From contig NZ_LT607733.1 of the NCBI RefSeq assembly GCF_900091445.1, positions 3,612,501 to 3,676,500 of the forward strand: a stretch of DNA of 64,000 nucleotides, read 5' to 3'. This DNA is from Micromonospora echinofusca. GTDB lineage: Bacteria; Actinomycetota; Actinomycetes; Mycobacteriales; Micromonosporaceae. This document shows positions 55,073-64,000 of the stretch, in pieces. The position numbers and the translations under genes are program-made. The notes under the pieces were generated by a model. It was given only the letters and a program-made list of their open reading frames with translations. It had not been told where the DNA came from and ran no database searches. Every line of letters starts with the position of its first letter. Positions within the stretch are counted from its first letter, which is position 1.

Positions 55073-58000
55073 TCAGGAGATTCCAAACTCTTTGCTGATG
55101 AAGTCGAAGATCTCGTCGTCGCTGGCCGAGTCGAGGTCGGGCCGGTCCGGCTCGGCGGCGGGCCCGGCCGCCAGGTCGGACGCCTTGGCGAGCAGGTCCT
55201 GCATGCGGGCGGTGAACCGGGCCCGGGCCGCCGGGTCGAGCGGGATGCTGTTGAGCAAACTCTCCACCGTGTCGATGCCCTGGAAGAGCGGTTGCGTGGA
55301 GGGCGCCGCGTCGGCGGCGATCTCGCTGGTCAGCTTCTCGGCGAGCGCCGTCGGCGTCGGGTAGTCGAAGACCAGCGTCGCCGGCAGCCGCAGCCCGGAC
55401 AGGCCGTTGAGCCGGTTCCGCAGGTCGACAGCGGTGAGCGAGTCGAAGCCCAGGTCGGTGAAGAGCCGGTTCGGGTCGACGGCGTCGGCGCCGGCGTGGC
55501 CGAGGACGGCGGCGATGTTCGCCCGTACCACGTCGAGCACGACCTTGAGCCGCTCCGGGCCGGCCAGGCCGGCGAGTCGCTGGCTGAGCTGCACCCCGCC
55601 GGAGCGGGCGCCGGTGGCGTCGACGGAGCGCCGCAGCGGCACCCGGACCAGGGCCCGGAGCATGGGCGCGAGGGTGCCGGCCTCCGCCTGCCCGCGCAGC
55701 GTCCCGACGTCCAGGCGCATCGGTACGACGGCCGCCGCGTCGAGCCGCCACGCGGCGTCGAAGAGGTTCAGCGCCTGCTCGGTGGCGAGACCGGCGGCGC
55801 CCTGTTCGGCCATCCGCCGCACGTCGTCGTCGCCGAGGTGGCCGGTCATGCCGCTGGCCTGCTCCCACAGGCCCCACGCGAGCGAGATGCCGGCGAGCCC
55901 ACTGGCCCGGCGGTGTGCCGCGAGGGCGTCGAGGAAGGCGTTGGACGCCGCGTAGTTGGACTGGCCGGCGCTGCCCAGGGTGGCCGCCGCCGAGGAGAAC
56001 AGGACGAAGGCCGCGAGGTCCGCGTCGGCCGTGAGGCGGTGCAGGTGCCACGCCGCGTCGATCTTGGGTACGGCGACCGCGTCCACCCGCTCGGGGGTCA
56101 TCGACTCCAGCACGCCGTCGTCGAGGACGCCGGCGGCGTGCACCACGGCGGTGAGCGGGTGTGCGGCGGGCACCCCGGCCAGCAGTGCCGACAGGGCGTC
56201 GGGGTCGGCGGCGTCGCAGGCCGCGACGGTCACCTCCGTACCGGCGCCGGCGAGTTCGGCGACCAGGTCGTCGATCCCCTCGGCCGCCGCGCCGCGCCGC
56301 CCGGCCAGCAGCAGGTGCCGTACGCCGTGGGTGGTGGCGAGGTGGCGGGCCAGGATGCGGCCCAGCACGCCCGTCCCGCCGGTGATCAGCACCGTGCCGT
56401 CCGGGTCGATGCCGCCCGGCAGCGGCTCCACCCCGGCCGGGACCCGCCCGAGCCGTGGCGTGCGGACCTGCCCGGCCCGCACGGCGAGCTGCGGCTCGCC
56501 GGAGGCGACGGCGGCGGCCAGCGCGGCGGCGCTGTCCGGGGTGTCGTCGAGGTCGACGAGCTGGCACCGGCCCGGGTGTTCGAGCTGCGCGGCGCGCAGC
56601 AGACCCCAGACCGGGGCCTGGCGAAGGTTGACCGTCTGCTGCTCCCCCGCCGCGACCGCGTCGCGGGTGACCAGCACCAGCCGCGAGTCGGCGAACCGGT
56701 CGTCGGCGAGCCAGGTCCGCAACGCGGCGAGGGTACGGTGCGTGGTGGCCCGCGCCTGCCCGGCCAGCGCCGGGTCCGTCGGGTCCCCGACGTCGCCGAT
56801 CGGCACGATCACCGCCTCGGGCGCCGGCTCACCCCCGGCGAGCAGGTCGCCCAGCGAGTCGAGGCCGACGTCGGTACGCACCCGGGCGCCGGCCGCCTCG
56901 CAGGCGGCGCTGAGGGCCAGGTCGTCGCCGAGCGCCACCCAGCGGGTGGCCGCCGGTACGGGGCCGGTGGGCACCGGCAGCACCGGCCAGTCCACCTGGA
57001 ACAGCGACTCGTGCCGGCCGGAGCGGGCCGCGCCGAGCGAGTCGCCGGAGACCCGGCGCATGATCAGCGAGTCGACGTGCAGCACCGGGGCGCCGGTGGC
57101 GTCGGCCACCTGGAAGGAGACGCCGACCTCGCCGGCCGCCGCGACGCGTACGCGCAGGACGGTGGCCCCGGCGGCGAGCAGCGAGACCCCGGTCCAGGCG
57201 AACGGCAGTCGGGGCACGCTGGCGTCGGCGCCGTCGCCCATCCGGCCGAGGAAGCCGCCGATCGACATGGCCTGCAACGCGCCGTCCAGCAGCGCCGGGT
57301 GCACGCCGAAGCGGCCGGCCTCGGCGTGGTGGTCGGCGGGCAGCTCGACCTCGGCGAAGACCTCGTCGTCGCGGGTCCACGCGGCGCGCAGGCCGCGGAA
57401 GGCCGGACCGTACCCGAAGACGGTGGCCTCGATGCCGGAGTAGAAGTCGTCGGCCTCGACGCGCGTCGCGCCGGGCGGCGGCCACACCCCCAGGTCGAAG
57501 GCGGGTGCGGCGTCGGCCGGCTGCGGGCCGAGCAGACCGGTGGCGTGGCAGGTCCAGGCGACGTCGGCCAGGATCTCGTCGGAGCCGTCCCGGTAGGGCC
57601 GGGAGTAGAGCTGGACGCTGCGCCGTCCGTCGTCGTCCCGGTCGCCGACCATCAGCTGCACCTGGAGCGCGCCGAGTTCGGGCAGGACGAGCGGGGCGAG
57701 CAGGGTCAGCTCCTCCACCGTCGGGCAGCCGGCCTGCTCGCCGGCGTACGTGGCCAGCTCGACGAAGGCGGTGCCGGGCAGCAGGATGTTGTCCATGACC
57801 CGGTGCTCGCCGAGCCACGGGTGGGTACGCACCGACAGCCGCCCGGTGAAGACCATCCGCTCGCTGTCGGGGAAGGTCAGCGTGGCGCTGAGCAGCGGGT
57901 GCCCGGCGTCCTGGAGGCCGGCGGAGCTGACGTCCTGCGCCCGGTGCAGCGGCGGCTCGACCCAGTACCGCTGGTGGTCGAAGGCGTACGTGGGCAGCGC

Positions 58001-61000
58001 CACGATGTCGGTCTCGGCGAGGACCGTGGTCAGGTCGACGGGCAGGCCGATGGTGTGGGCGGTGGCGAGGTTCGTCAGCAGCCGCGTCGCGTCGTCGTCC
58101 CCCCTGCGCAGGCTGCCGAGGGTGTGACCGGTGACACCGCTGTCGTCGAGGATCGCCGTCACCGGCATCGTCAACACCGGATGCGGGCTGATCTCGATGA
58201 ACGTCGTGTGACCCGCGGCGACCGCCACGCGGACGGCCGCGTCGAAGCGCACGGTCTGCCGCAGGTTCTCGTACCAGTAGTCCGCCGTCATCGACGCCGG
58301 CTCGACCCAGTCCCCGGTCAACGTCGAGACCAGCCGGATGTGCCCCTGCCGGGGGGTGACGTCGGCCAGGTCGGCGCGGAGCTGCTCCGCGACGTCCTGC
58401 ACGGCCGCCGAGTGCGACGCGTAGTCCACCGGGATCAACCGGGCCCGCACCCCGTCGGCCTGGCACGCCTCGACGAGGTCGGCGACCGGCTGCGGCGGTC
58501 CGGACACCACGACGATCGACGGGCCGTTGACCGCCGCGACGCCCACGCCGGGGAAGGCCGGCAGCCGCTCGGCGACCGCCTCGGCGGAGAGGTCGATCGA
58601 GGCCATGGTGCCGGTGCCCCGCAGCACCGTCAGCGCCCGCGACCGCAGGGCCACCGCCTTCGCCGCGTCCTCCAGGCTGAGGATGCCCGCCACGCAGGCG
58701 GCGCCGATCTCGCCCTGCGAGTGGCCGATCACGGCGGCCGGGGACACCCCCGCGTGCTGCCACACGGCCGCCAACGCGACGCCCACGGCCCACAGCACCG
58801 GCTGCACGACCTCGACGCGCTCCAGCCACGACTCGTCGTCGCCGGTCAACACCGACACCAGATCCACGTCCAGGTACGGGACCAGGGCCCGCTGGCACTC
58901 CGCCAGCCGCGCGTCGAACACCGGCGTACGACCCACCAGACCCGCCGCCATCCGCGCCGACTGCGCACCCTGACCCGGGAACACGAACACCGCACCCGCG
59001 CCGTGGGACGCGACCGTGCCGGCGACCACGTTGCCGGCCGGCGAGCCGGACGCCAGGGCGTCGAGCCCCGCCAGCAGGTCCTCGACGGTCGAGGCGACCA
59101 CGGCGGCGCGCTGGTCGAACACGGACCGGGTGGTCGCGAGGGACCAGCCCACCGCCGCCGGATCGACCTCGCCGCGCCCACGCACGTACTCCGCCAGGCG
59201 GGCCGCCTGACCGGACAGGGCGCCCTTCGACCGCGCCGACAGCGGCCATGCCACGACGTCGGCGGCCACGAGTCCCGGGGCGGGCTCGGCCGGAGCCACG
59301 GCCTCGATCGGTGCGTCGGCCTGCTCGATGATCACGTGGGCGTTGGTGCCGGAGATGCCGAACGACGACACCGCCGCCCGACGCGGCCGGTCCACGGCCG
59401 GCCACGGCCGCGACTGCGTCGCCAGCTCGACAGCGCCGGAGGTCCAGTCGATGTGCGGCGACGGCTCGTCCACGTGCAGCGTCGCCGGCACCATGCCGTG
59501 CCGGATGGCCTGCACCATCTTGATCACACCGGCGACGCCGGCGGCGGCCTGCGCGTGGCCGATGTTCGACTTGATCGAGCCGAGCAGCAGCGGCCGGTCG
59601 GCGGGCCGTTCCCGCCCGTACGTGGCGAGCAGCGCCTGCGCCTCGATGGGGTCGCCCAGCGTCGTGCCGGTGCCGTGCGCCTCGACCACGTCGACGTCGG
59701 CCGTGGAGAGCCGCGCCGAGGCGAGGGCCTGGCGGATCACCCGCTGCTGCGACGGGCCGTTCGGCGCCGTCAGCCCGTTCGAGGCGCCGTCCTGGTTGAT
59801 GGCCGAGCCGCGCACCACCGCGTACACGGTGCGGCCCTGCCGGCGGGCGTCGGAGAGCCGCTGCACGAGCAGCATGCCGACGCCCTCGGACCAGCCGGTG
59901 CCGTCGGCGGACGCGGCGAAGGACTTGCACCGGCCGTCAGCGGCCAGGCCGCGCTGCCGGGAGAACTCGACGAACGCGGTCGGGGTGGCCATCACCATGA
60001 CGCCGCCGGCGAGGGCCATGTCGCACTCGCCGCGCCGCAGCGCCTGGCCGGCCCAGTGCAGGGCGACGAGGGAGGACGAGCAGGCCGTGTCCAGCGACAC
60101 CGCCGGCCCCTCCAGCCCGAACGTGTACGCCACCCGGCCGGAGATGACGCTGCTGGTCATCCCGGTCAGCATGTAGCCCTCGGCGGCCTCCGGCGAGTAC
60201 GCGAGCAGCGAGCCGTAGTCCTGGCCGCTGGTGCCGACGAAGACGCCGGTGCTGCTGCCCCGTACGTCGGCCGGGTCGATGCCGGCGGACTCGAAGGACT
60301 CCCAGGTGGTCTCCAGCAGCAGCCGCTGCTGCGGGTCCATGGCCAGGGCCTCGCGGGGCGAGATGCCGAAGAAGCCGGGGTCGAACTTGTCCACGCCGCT
60401 GAGGAAGCCGCCGCCGCGGGCGTAGAACGTGCCGGGGGCGTCCGGGTCGGGGCTGTAGAGGCTGTCGAGGTCCCAGCCGCGGTCGGTCGGCAGGTCGCTG
60501 ATCGCGTCGACGCCGTCGACCACCAGCCGCCACAGGTCGTCGGGCGACCACACGCCGCCGGGCAGCCGGCAGGCCATGCCGATGATCGCAAGGGGCTCGT
60601 CGTCGCCGACCGACACGGCGGTCGTCGTGGGTCGCACGGGAACCGGGGTGCCGGCGATCTCCGTACCCAGGAAGGCCGCCAGGTCGTGCGGGGTCGGGTA
60701 GTCGAAGACGAGGGTGGCCGGCAGCCGCATCCCGAACGCGTTGTTGAGCCGGTTGCGCATCTCGACGGCGGTGAGCGAGTCGAAGCCGAACTCGCTGAAC
60801 GCCCGGCGCGGCTCGATGGCCGCCGGGTCGGGGTAGCCGAGCACGGCGGCGGCCTGCCCCCGGACGATCTCGACGAGCGCGGCGGCCCGCTCGGCCTCGC
60901 CGAGCCCGGCGAGCTGCTGCACCAGCGAGGCGCCGGTGGTGGCCGCGGCGGCGCGGGCGGGCGTGCGGATCAGCGCCCGGTACAGCGGCGGGATGGTCCC

Positions 61001-64000
61001 GCCGGCGAACTGCACCTTCATCGCGGCGAGGTCCAGCCGGGCCGGGACGAGCGCGGCGTCGGTGGTGCGGCAGGCCGCGTCGAAGAGGGCGAGCCCCTCC
61101 TCGGCCTCCATCGCGGCGACGCCGGAGCGGGAGATCCGGTTGAGGTGGACGTCGTCCAGCTCGGTGGTCATGCCGCTGCGGTCGGCCCAGAGGCCCCAGG
61201 CAAGGGTGAGGGCGGCGAGGCCACGCGCCTTGCGGTGCTGGGCCAGCCCGTCGAGGAACGCGTTGGCGGCGGCGTAGTTGCCCTGACCCGGGCCGCCGGC
61301 GGTGGCGGCGAGCGAGGAGTACGAGACGAACGCCTTCAGGTCGAGGTCGGCGGTCAGCTCGTGCAGGTGCCAGGCGGCGTCGACCTTGGGCCGCAGCACG
61401 CCGTCCATCCGCTCGGGGGTGAGCGAGGAGATGACGCCGTCGTCGCGGACGCCGGCGGCGTGGATGACGGCGGTGAGCGGGTGCTCCGCCGGAATGCCGG
61501 CCAGCAGCTCGGCCACGGCACCGCGGTCGGCGACGTCGCAGGCGGCGACGGTGACGCTCACGCCGAGCGCCTCCAGTTCGGCGCAGAGCTCCGCGACGCC
61601 CCCGGCGGCGCGGCCGCGCCGGCTGGTGAGGATCAGGTGCCGGACGCCGTACGTGCCCACCAGGTGCCGGCTCATGAGCTGGCCGAGGGTGCCGGTGGCG
61701 CCGGTGATCAGGACGGTGCCGTCCCCGTCGAACGGGGCTGCCGGCGGCTCGACCACGGCGGGGACCCGGGTGAGCCGGGCACCGGCGGCGACGCCCGCCC
61801 GGATGACGACCTGCGGCTCGTCGGTCGCGACGGCCGGGACGAGCGCGGCGGCGCAGCCGGCGATGTCGTCGACGTCGACCAACACGAACCGGTCGGGGTT
61901 CTCCGACTGGGCGGAGCGGAGCAGGCCGATCACGGCGGCGCCGGCCAGGTCGGTCAGGTCGGTGTCCCATTCGGTGGCGACCGCGCCTGAGGTCAGCACC
62001 ACCAGCCGGGAGGCCGTGTAGCGGTCGTCGGCGAGGAACTGTTGGAGCACGGCGAGCGCGCGGTGGGTCACCTCGGCGACGGCCCGGGGCACGTCCGCCG
62101 ACGTGGGCGGGTCGAGGAACGGCACGACGAGCACGCCGGGTGCGTCCGTCCCGTCGTCCATGGCCGTGGCCAGGGCGGTCAGGTCGGCGTACGCCGTCAC
62201 GGCCGTGCCGGTGGCGGCGACCGCGTCGGTGAGCGCCGCGGCGTCGCCGATCACCGCCCAGTCGACGGTGGCCGGGCCGGCGGGCAGCGCGAGCGGCGCC
62301 CACTCGACCCGGAACAGCGACTCGGTGCCGCCGCCGGAGGCGGTGCGGAGCTGGTCGGCGGAGACCGGCCGCAGGACGAGGGAGCCGACGGAGATGACCG
62401 GCGCGCCGGTGACGTCGGTGAGCAGCAGCGAGATGCTGTCGGGGCCGGTGTGCGAGACCCGGACGCGGGCCGCCGCGGCGCCGGCGCCGTGCAGGGCGAC
62501 GTCGTTCCAGGAGAACGGCAGCCGGCCGTACCCCGGGGGCATGTCGGCCCCGGAGGGCTCACCGGCCGGCGTGGTCAGGCCGAGGGTGTGCAGCGCGGCG
62601 TCGAGCAGGGCCGGGTGCAGGCCGTACCCGCCGGCTTCGGCGGCGGGGGCCTCGGGCAATGCCAGCTCGGCGAAGAGGTCGTCGCCGCGCCGCCACGCGG
62701 AACGCAGGGCGATGAACGACGGACCGTAGTCGTAGCCCTGGGCGGCGAGGTTGAGGTACAGGTCGTCGGTGCCGACCTCGGTCGCGCCGGGCGGCGGCCA
62801 GGTGGTCAGGTCGGACCAGCCGACGGGGCCGCTCGGCACGGCCGGGCCGCTGGCCAGCACGCCGCTGGCGTTGCGGGTCCAGGCCCGCTCGCCCTCGGTC
62901 GGCTCGCCGTCCTGGGCGGAGTGCAGCGACACGGACCGGCAGCCGGTCTCGTCCGCCGGGCCGATCCAGAGCTGGATGTCGACGCCCCCGGTCTCCGGCA
63001 GGATCAGCGGCGACTCCAGGGTGAGTTCGCGGACGTGGTCCGCGCCGACGTGCGCGCCGGCCTGGAGGGCGAGTTCCACGAAGCCCGTGCCGGGCAGCAG
63101 CACGGTGTCGAAGACGACGTGGTCGGAGATCCACGGGTGGGTACGCCGGGCCAGCCGTCCGGTGAACAGGAAGCCCTCGGCGTGCGCGACGCCGACGGCG
63201 GCCCCGAGCAGGGGGTGTTGCGCGGGCCGCAGGCCGAACGCGGTGACGTCGCCGGTCCACCCGGCCCCCGCCTCGGGCCAGTAGCGCTGGTGCTGGAACG
63301 CGTACGTGGGCAGGTCCACCCGCCGGGCGCCGGTGCCGGCGAACCACGGCTGCCAGTCGACGGCCACCCCGTGCGTGTGCAGCTCGGCCAGCCCGGCCAG
63401 CAACCCCTGCGCCCCGGGCCGGTCCTTGCGCTGCGCGGCGACGGCCAGCACGACGTCGTCGCCGGGCAGGATCTCGCCGACCATCGCGGTCAGTACGCTC
63501 TGCGGCCCGATCTCCAGGAACGTGTCCGCCCCGGCGGACCGCAACGCGGCGACCCCGTCGGCGAAGCGGACGGCCTCCCGGACGTGACGCACCCAGTAGT
63601 CGGCCGTACGGATCTCGTCGGCGTCGGCCAGCGCCCCGGTCACGTTCGACACCACCGGCAGCGACGGCGCGGAGAACGTCAACCCGTCCAGCACGGTGCG
63701 GAACTCGGCGAGCATCGGCTCCATCAGCGGGCTGTGGAACGCGTGACTCACCGTCAACCGACGCGTGCGTACGCCCCGCTCCCGCCAGACCCGCTCCACC
63801 TCGTCGAGGGCGTCGACGGCACCGGAGACCACGACCGAGGTCGGCCCGTTGACCGCGGCGATCCCGACCCGGTCGGTCGATCCGGCGATCGACTCGACCA
63901 CCGCCGCCTCGTCGGCGGCCACCGCGAGCATGCCGCCACCGGCCGGCAGCGCCTGCATCAGCCGCCCCCGCGCCGCCACCAGCGCACACGCGTCGGCCAG
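55073..64000 (-). CDS. Type I PKS, modules a (partial) and b, each with DH-KR; 5' end off window
   Basis: The frame is open to the right edge; 2975 C-terminal residues are visible. Module a begins inside AT ([13 protein letters not shown]); HAFH near 63.75 kb indicates malonyl, and the AT active Ser is off-window. Its DH has [10 protein letters not shown] (about 63.1 kb) and catalytic Asp in HPALLDAAL; its KR has GATGTLG (about 61.7 kb), RDD and GNYAAANAF; its ACP has FGFDSL. Module b: KS from about 60.6 kb with [10 protein letters not shown] with GHSQGE and YASH (methylmalonyl); DH with [10 protein letters not shown] and [18 protein letters not shown] with LDD; ACP LGFDSL near 55.45 kb; docking tail ending in FISKEFGIS. 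Both modules should leave alkenes, giving a methyl-branched diene. Confidence 0.94.
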   Translation of the reverse strand: MADACALVAARGRLMQALPAGGGMLAVAADEAAVVESIAGSTDRVGIAAVNGPTSVVVSGAVDALDEVERVWRERGVRTRRLTVSHAFHSPLMEPMLAEFRTVLDGLTFSAPSLPVVSNVTGALADADEIRTADYWVRHVREAVRFADGVAALRSAGADTFLEIGPQSVLTAMVGEILPGDDVVLAVAAQRKDRPGAQGLLAGLAELHTHGVAVDWQPWFAGTGARRVDLPTYAFQHQRYWPEAGAGWTGDVTAFGLRPAQHPLLGAAVGVAHAEGFLFTGRLARRTHPWISDHVVFDTVLLPGTGFVELALQAGAHVGADHVRELTLESPLILPETGGVDIQLWIGPADETGCRSVSLHSAQDGEPTEGERAWTRNASGVLASGPAVPSGPVGWSDLTTWPPPGATEVGTDDLYLNLAAQGYDYGPSFIALRSAWRRGDDLFAELALPEAPAAEAGGYGLHPALLDAALHTLGLTTPAGEPSGADMPPGYGRLPFSWNDVALHGAGAAAARVRVSHTGPDSISLLLTDVTGAPVISVGSLVLRPVSADQLRTASGGGTESLFRVEWAPLALPAGPATVDWAVIGDAAALTDAVAATGTAVTAYADLTALATAMDDGTDAPGVLVVPFLDPPTSADVPRAVAEVTHRALAVLQQFLADDRYTASRLVVLTSGAVATEWDTDLTDLAGAAVIGLLRSAQSENPDRFVLVDVDDIAGCAAALVPAVATDEPQVVIRAGVAAGARLTRVPAVVEPPAAPFDGDGTVLITGATGTLGQLMSRHLVGTYGVRHLILTSRRGRAAGGVAELCAELEALGVSVTVAACDVADRGAVAELLAGIPAEHPLTAVIHAAGVRDDGVISSLTPERMDGVLRPKVDAAWHLHELTADLDLKAFVSYSSLAATAGGPGQGNYAAANAFLDGLAQHRKARGLAALTLAWGLWADRSGMTTELDDVHLNRISRSGVAAMEAEEGLALFDAACRTTDAALVPARLDLAAMKVQFAGGTIPPLYRALIRTPARAAAATTGASLVQQLAGLGEAERAAALVEIVRGQAAAVLGYPDPAAIEPRRAFSEFGFDSLTAVEMRNRLNNAFGMRLPATLVFDYPTPHDLAAFLGTEIAGTPVPVRPTTTAVSVGDDEPLAIIGMACRLPGGVWSPDDLWRLVVDGVDAISDLPTDRGWDLDSLYSPDPDAPGTFYARGGGFLSGVDKFDPGFFGISPREALAMDPQQRLLLETTWESFESAGIDPADVRGSSTGVFVGTSGQDYGSLLAYSPEAAEGYMLTGMTSSVISGRVAYTFGLEGPAVSLDTACSSSLVALHWAGQALRRGECDMALAGGVMVMATPTAFVEFSRQRGLAADGRCKSFAASADGTGWSEGVGMLLVQRLSDARRQGRTVYAVVRGSAINQDGASNGLTAPNGPSQQRVIRQALASARLSTADVDVVEAHGTGTTLGDPIEAQALLATYGRERPADRPLLLGSIKSNIGHAQAAAGVAGVIKMVQAIRHGMVPATLHVDEPSPHIDWTSGAVELATQSRPWPAVDRPRRAAVSSFGISGTNAHVIIEQADAPIEAVAPAEPAPGLVAADVVAWPLSARSKGALSGQAARLAEYVRGRGEVDPAAVGWSLATTRSVFDQRAAVVASTVEDLLAGLDALASGSPAGNVVAGTVASHGAGAVFVFPGQGAQSARMAAGLVGRTPVFDARLAECQRALVPYLDVDLVSVLTGDDESWLERVEVVQPVLWAVGVALAAVWQHAGVSPAAVIGHSQGEIGAACVAGILSLEDAAKAVALRSRALTVLRGTGTMASIDLSAEAVAERLPAFPGVGVAAVNGPSIVVVSGPPQPVADLVEACQADGVRARLIPVDYASHSAAVQDVAEQLRADLADVTPRQGHIRLVSTLTGDWVEPASMTADYWYENLRQTVRFDAAVRVAVAAGHTTFIEISPHPVLTMPVTAILDDSGVTGHTLGSLRRGDDDATRLLTNLATAHTIGLPVDLTTVLAETDIVALPTYAFDHQRYWVEPPLHRAQDVSSAGLQDAGHPLLSATLTFPDSERMVFTGRLSVRTHPWLGEHRVMDNILLPGTAFVELATYAGEQAGCPTVEELTLLAPLVLPELGALQVQLMVGDRDDDGRRSVQLYSRPYRDGSDEILADVAWTCHATGLLGPQPADAAPAFDLGVWPPPGATRVEADDFYSGIEATVFGYGPAFRGLRAAWTRDDEVFAEVELPADHHAEAGRFGVHPALLDGALQAMSIGGFLGRMGDGADASVPRLPFAWTGVSLLAAGATVLRVRVAAAGEVGVSFQVADATGAPVLHVDSLIMRRVSGDSLGAARSGRHESLFQVDWPVLPVPTGPVPAATRWVALGDDLALSAACEAAGARVRTDVGLDSLGDLLAGGEPAPEAVIVPIGDVGDPTDPALAGQARATTHRTLAALRTWLADDRFADSRLVLVTRDAVAAGEQQTVNLRQAPVWGLLRAAQLEHPGRCQLVDLDDTPDSAAALAAAVASGEPQLAVRAGQVRTPRLGRVPAGVEPLPGGIDPDGTVLITGGTGVLGRILARHLATTHGVRHLLLAGRRGAAAEGIDDLVAELAGAGTEVTVAACDAADPDALSALLAGVPAAHPLTAVVHAAGVLDDGVLESMTPERVDAVAVPKIDAAWHLHRLTADADLAAFVLFSSAAATLGSAGQSNYAASNAFLDALAAHRRASGLAGISLAWGLWEQASGMTGHLGDDDVRRMAEQGAAGLATEQALNLFDAAWRLDAAAVVPMRLDVGTLRGQAEAGTLAPMLRALVRVPLRRSVDATGARSGGVQLSQRLAGLAGPERLKVVLDVVRANIAAVLGHAGADAVDPNRLFTDLGFDSLTAVDLRNRLNGLSGLRLPATLVFDYPTPTALAEKLTSEIAADAAPSTQPLFQGIDTVESLLNSIPLDPAARARFTARMQDLLAKASDLAAGPAAEPDRPDLDSASDDEIFDFISKEFGIS

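Overview
The window is high-GC actinobacterial DNA. Codon use, gene density and the mix of genes suggest Micromonospora or a close relative; this is inferred from gene content and no 16S is present. The left third is mostly chromosomal. It holds the end of a secreted pectate lyase, a stand-alone alanyl-tRNA synthetase catalytic core preceded by an alanine-rich mini-ORF, a fatty-acid desaturase and ferredoxin reductase pair facing a PucR-type regulator, and a six-gene, largely translationally coupled operon. That operon reads glnX-like membrane protein, glnH-like lipoprotein, helical protein, PknG-type kinase, von Willebrand A protein, NACHT-like NTPase, and it ends at a strong terminator near 15.4 kb.

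From about 15.5 kb to the right edge the window holds the terminal half of a modular type I polyketide cluster and its accessory genes. These are a VOC protein with a DUF5988-like protein, a DrrAB-like ABC exporter, a HAD phosphatase, an intact MatB-type malonyl-CoA synthetase, an Sfp-type phosphopantetheinyl transferase, a cold-shock-domain protein, a second MatB-like protein that has lost most catalytic motifs, two large LuxR-family (LAL) regulators, a UGT-like glycosyltransferase, a second ABC exporter, and four leftward PKS genes.

The PKS genes form one operon with gaps of 25-48 bp. In biosynthetic order the visible modules are: (a) AT(malonyl)-DH-KR-ACP, its KS being beyond the right edge; (b) KS-AT(methylmalonyl)-DH-KR-ACP; (c) KS-AT(methylmalonyl)-KR-ACP; (d) KS-AT(methylmalonyl)-KR-ACP; (e) KS-AT(malonyl)-KR-ACP; (f) KS-AT(malonyl)-degenerate KR-ACP-TE. 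The inferred chain end is a methyl-branched diene, two methyl-branched hydroxyls, one more hydroxyl, and an unreduced 3-keto acyl group released by the thioesterase, most simply a macrolactone able to close a hemiketal. MatB would supply extender units, the PPTase would activate the ACPs, the glycosyltransferase would decorate the product, and the ABC pumps would export it. Sugar genes and the loading module are not in the window.

The most unusual signals are a possible leaderless alanine-rich leader peptide with a Shine-Dalgarno-masking hairpin in front of the AlaRS-like gene, a degenerate MatB paralogue, a repeated TAGGGGT element in direct repeats about 10-11 or 22 bp apart before cluster genes, and a PknG operon extended by VWA and NACHT-like partners.
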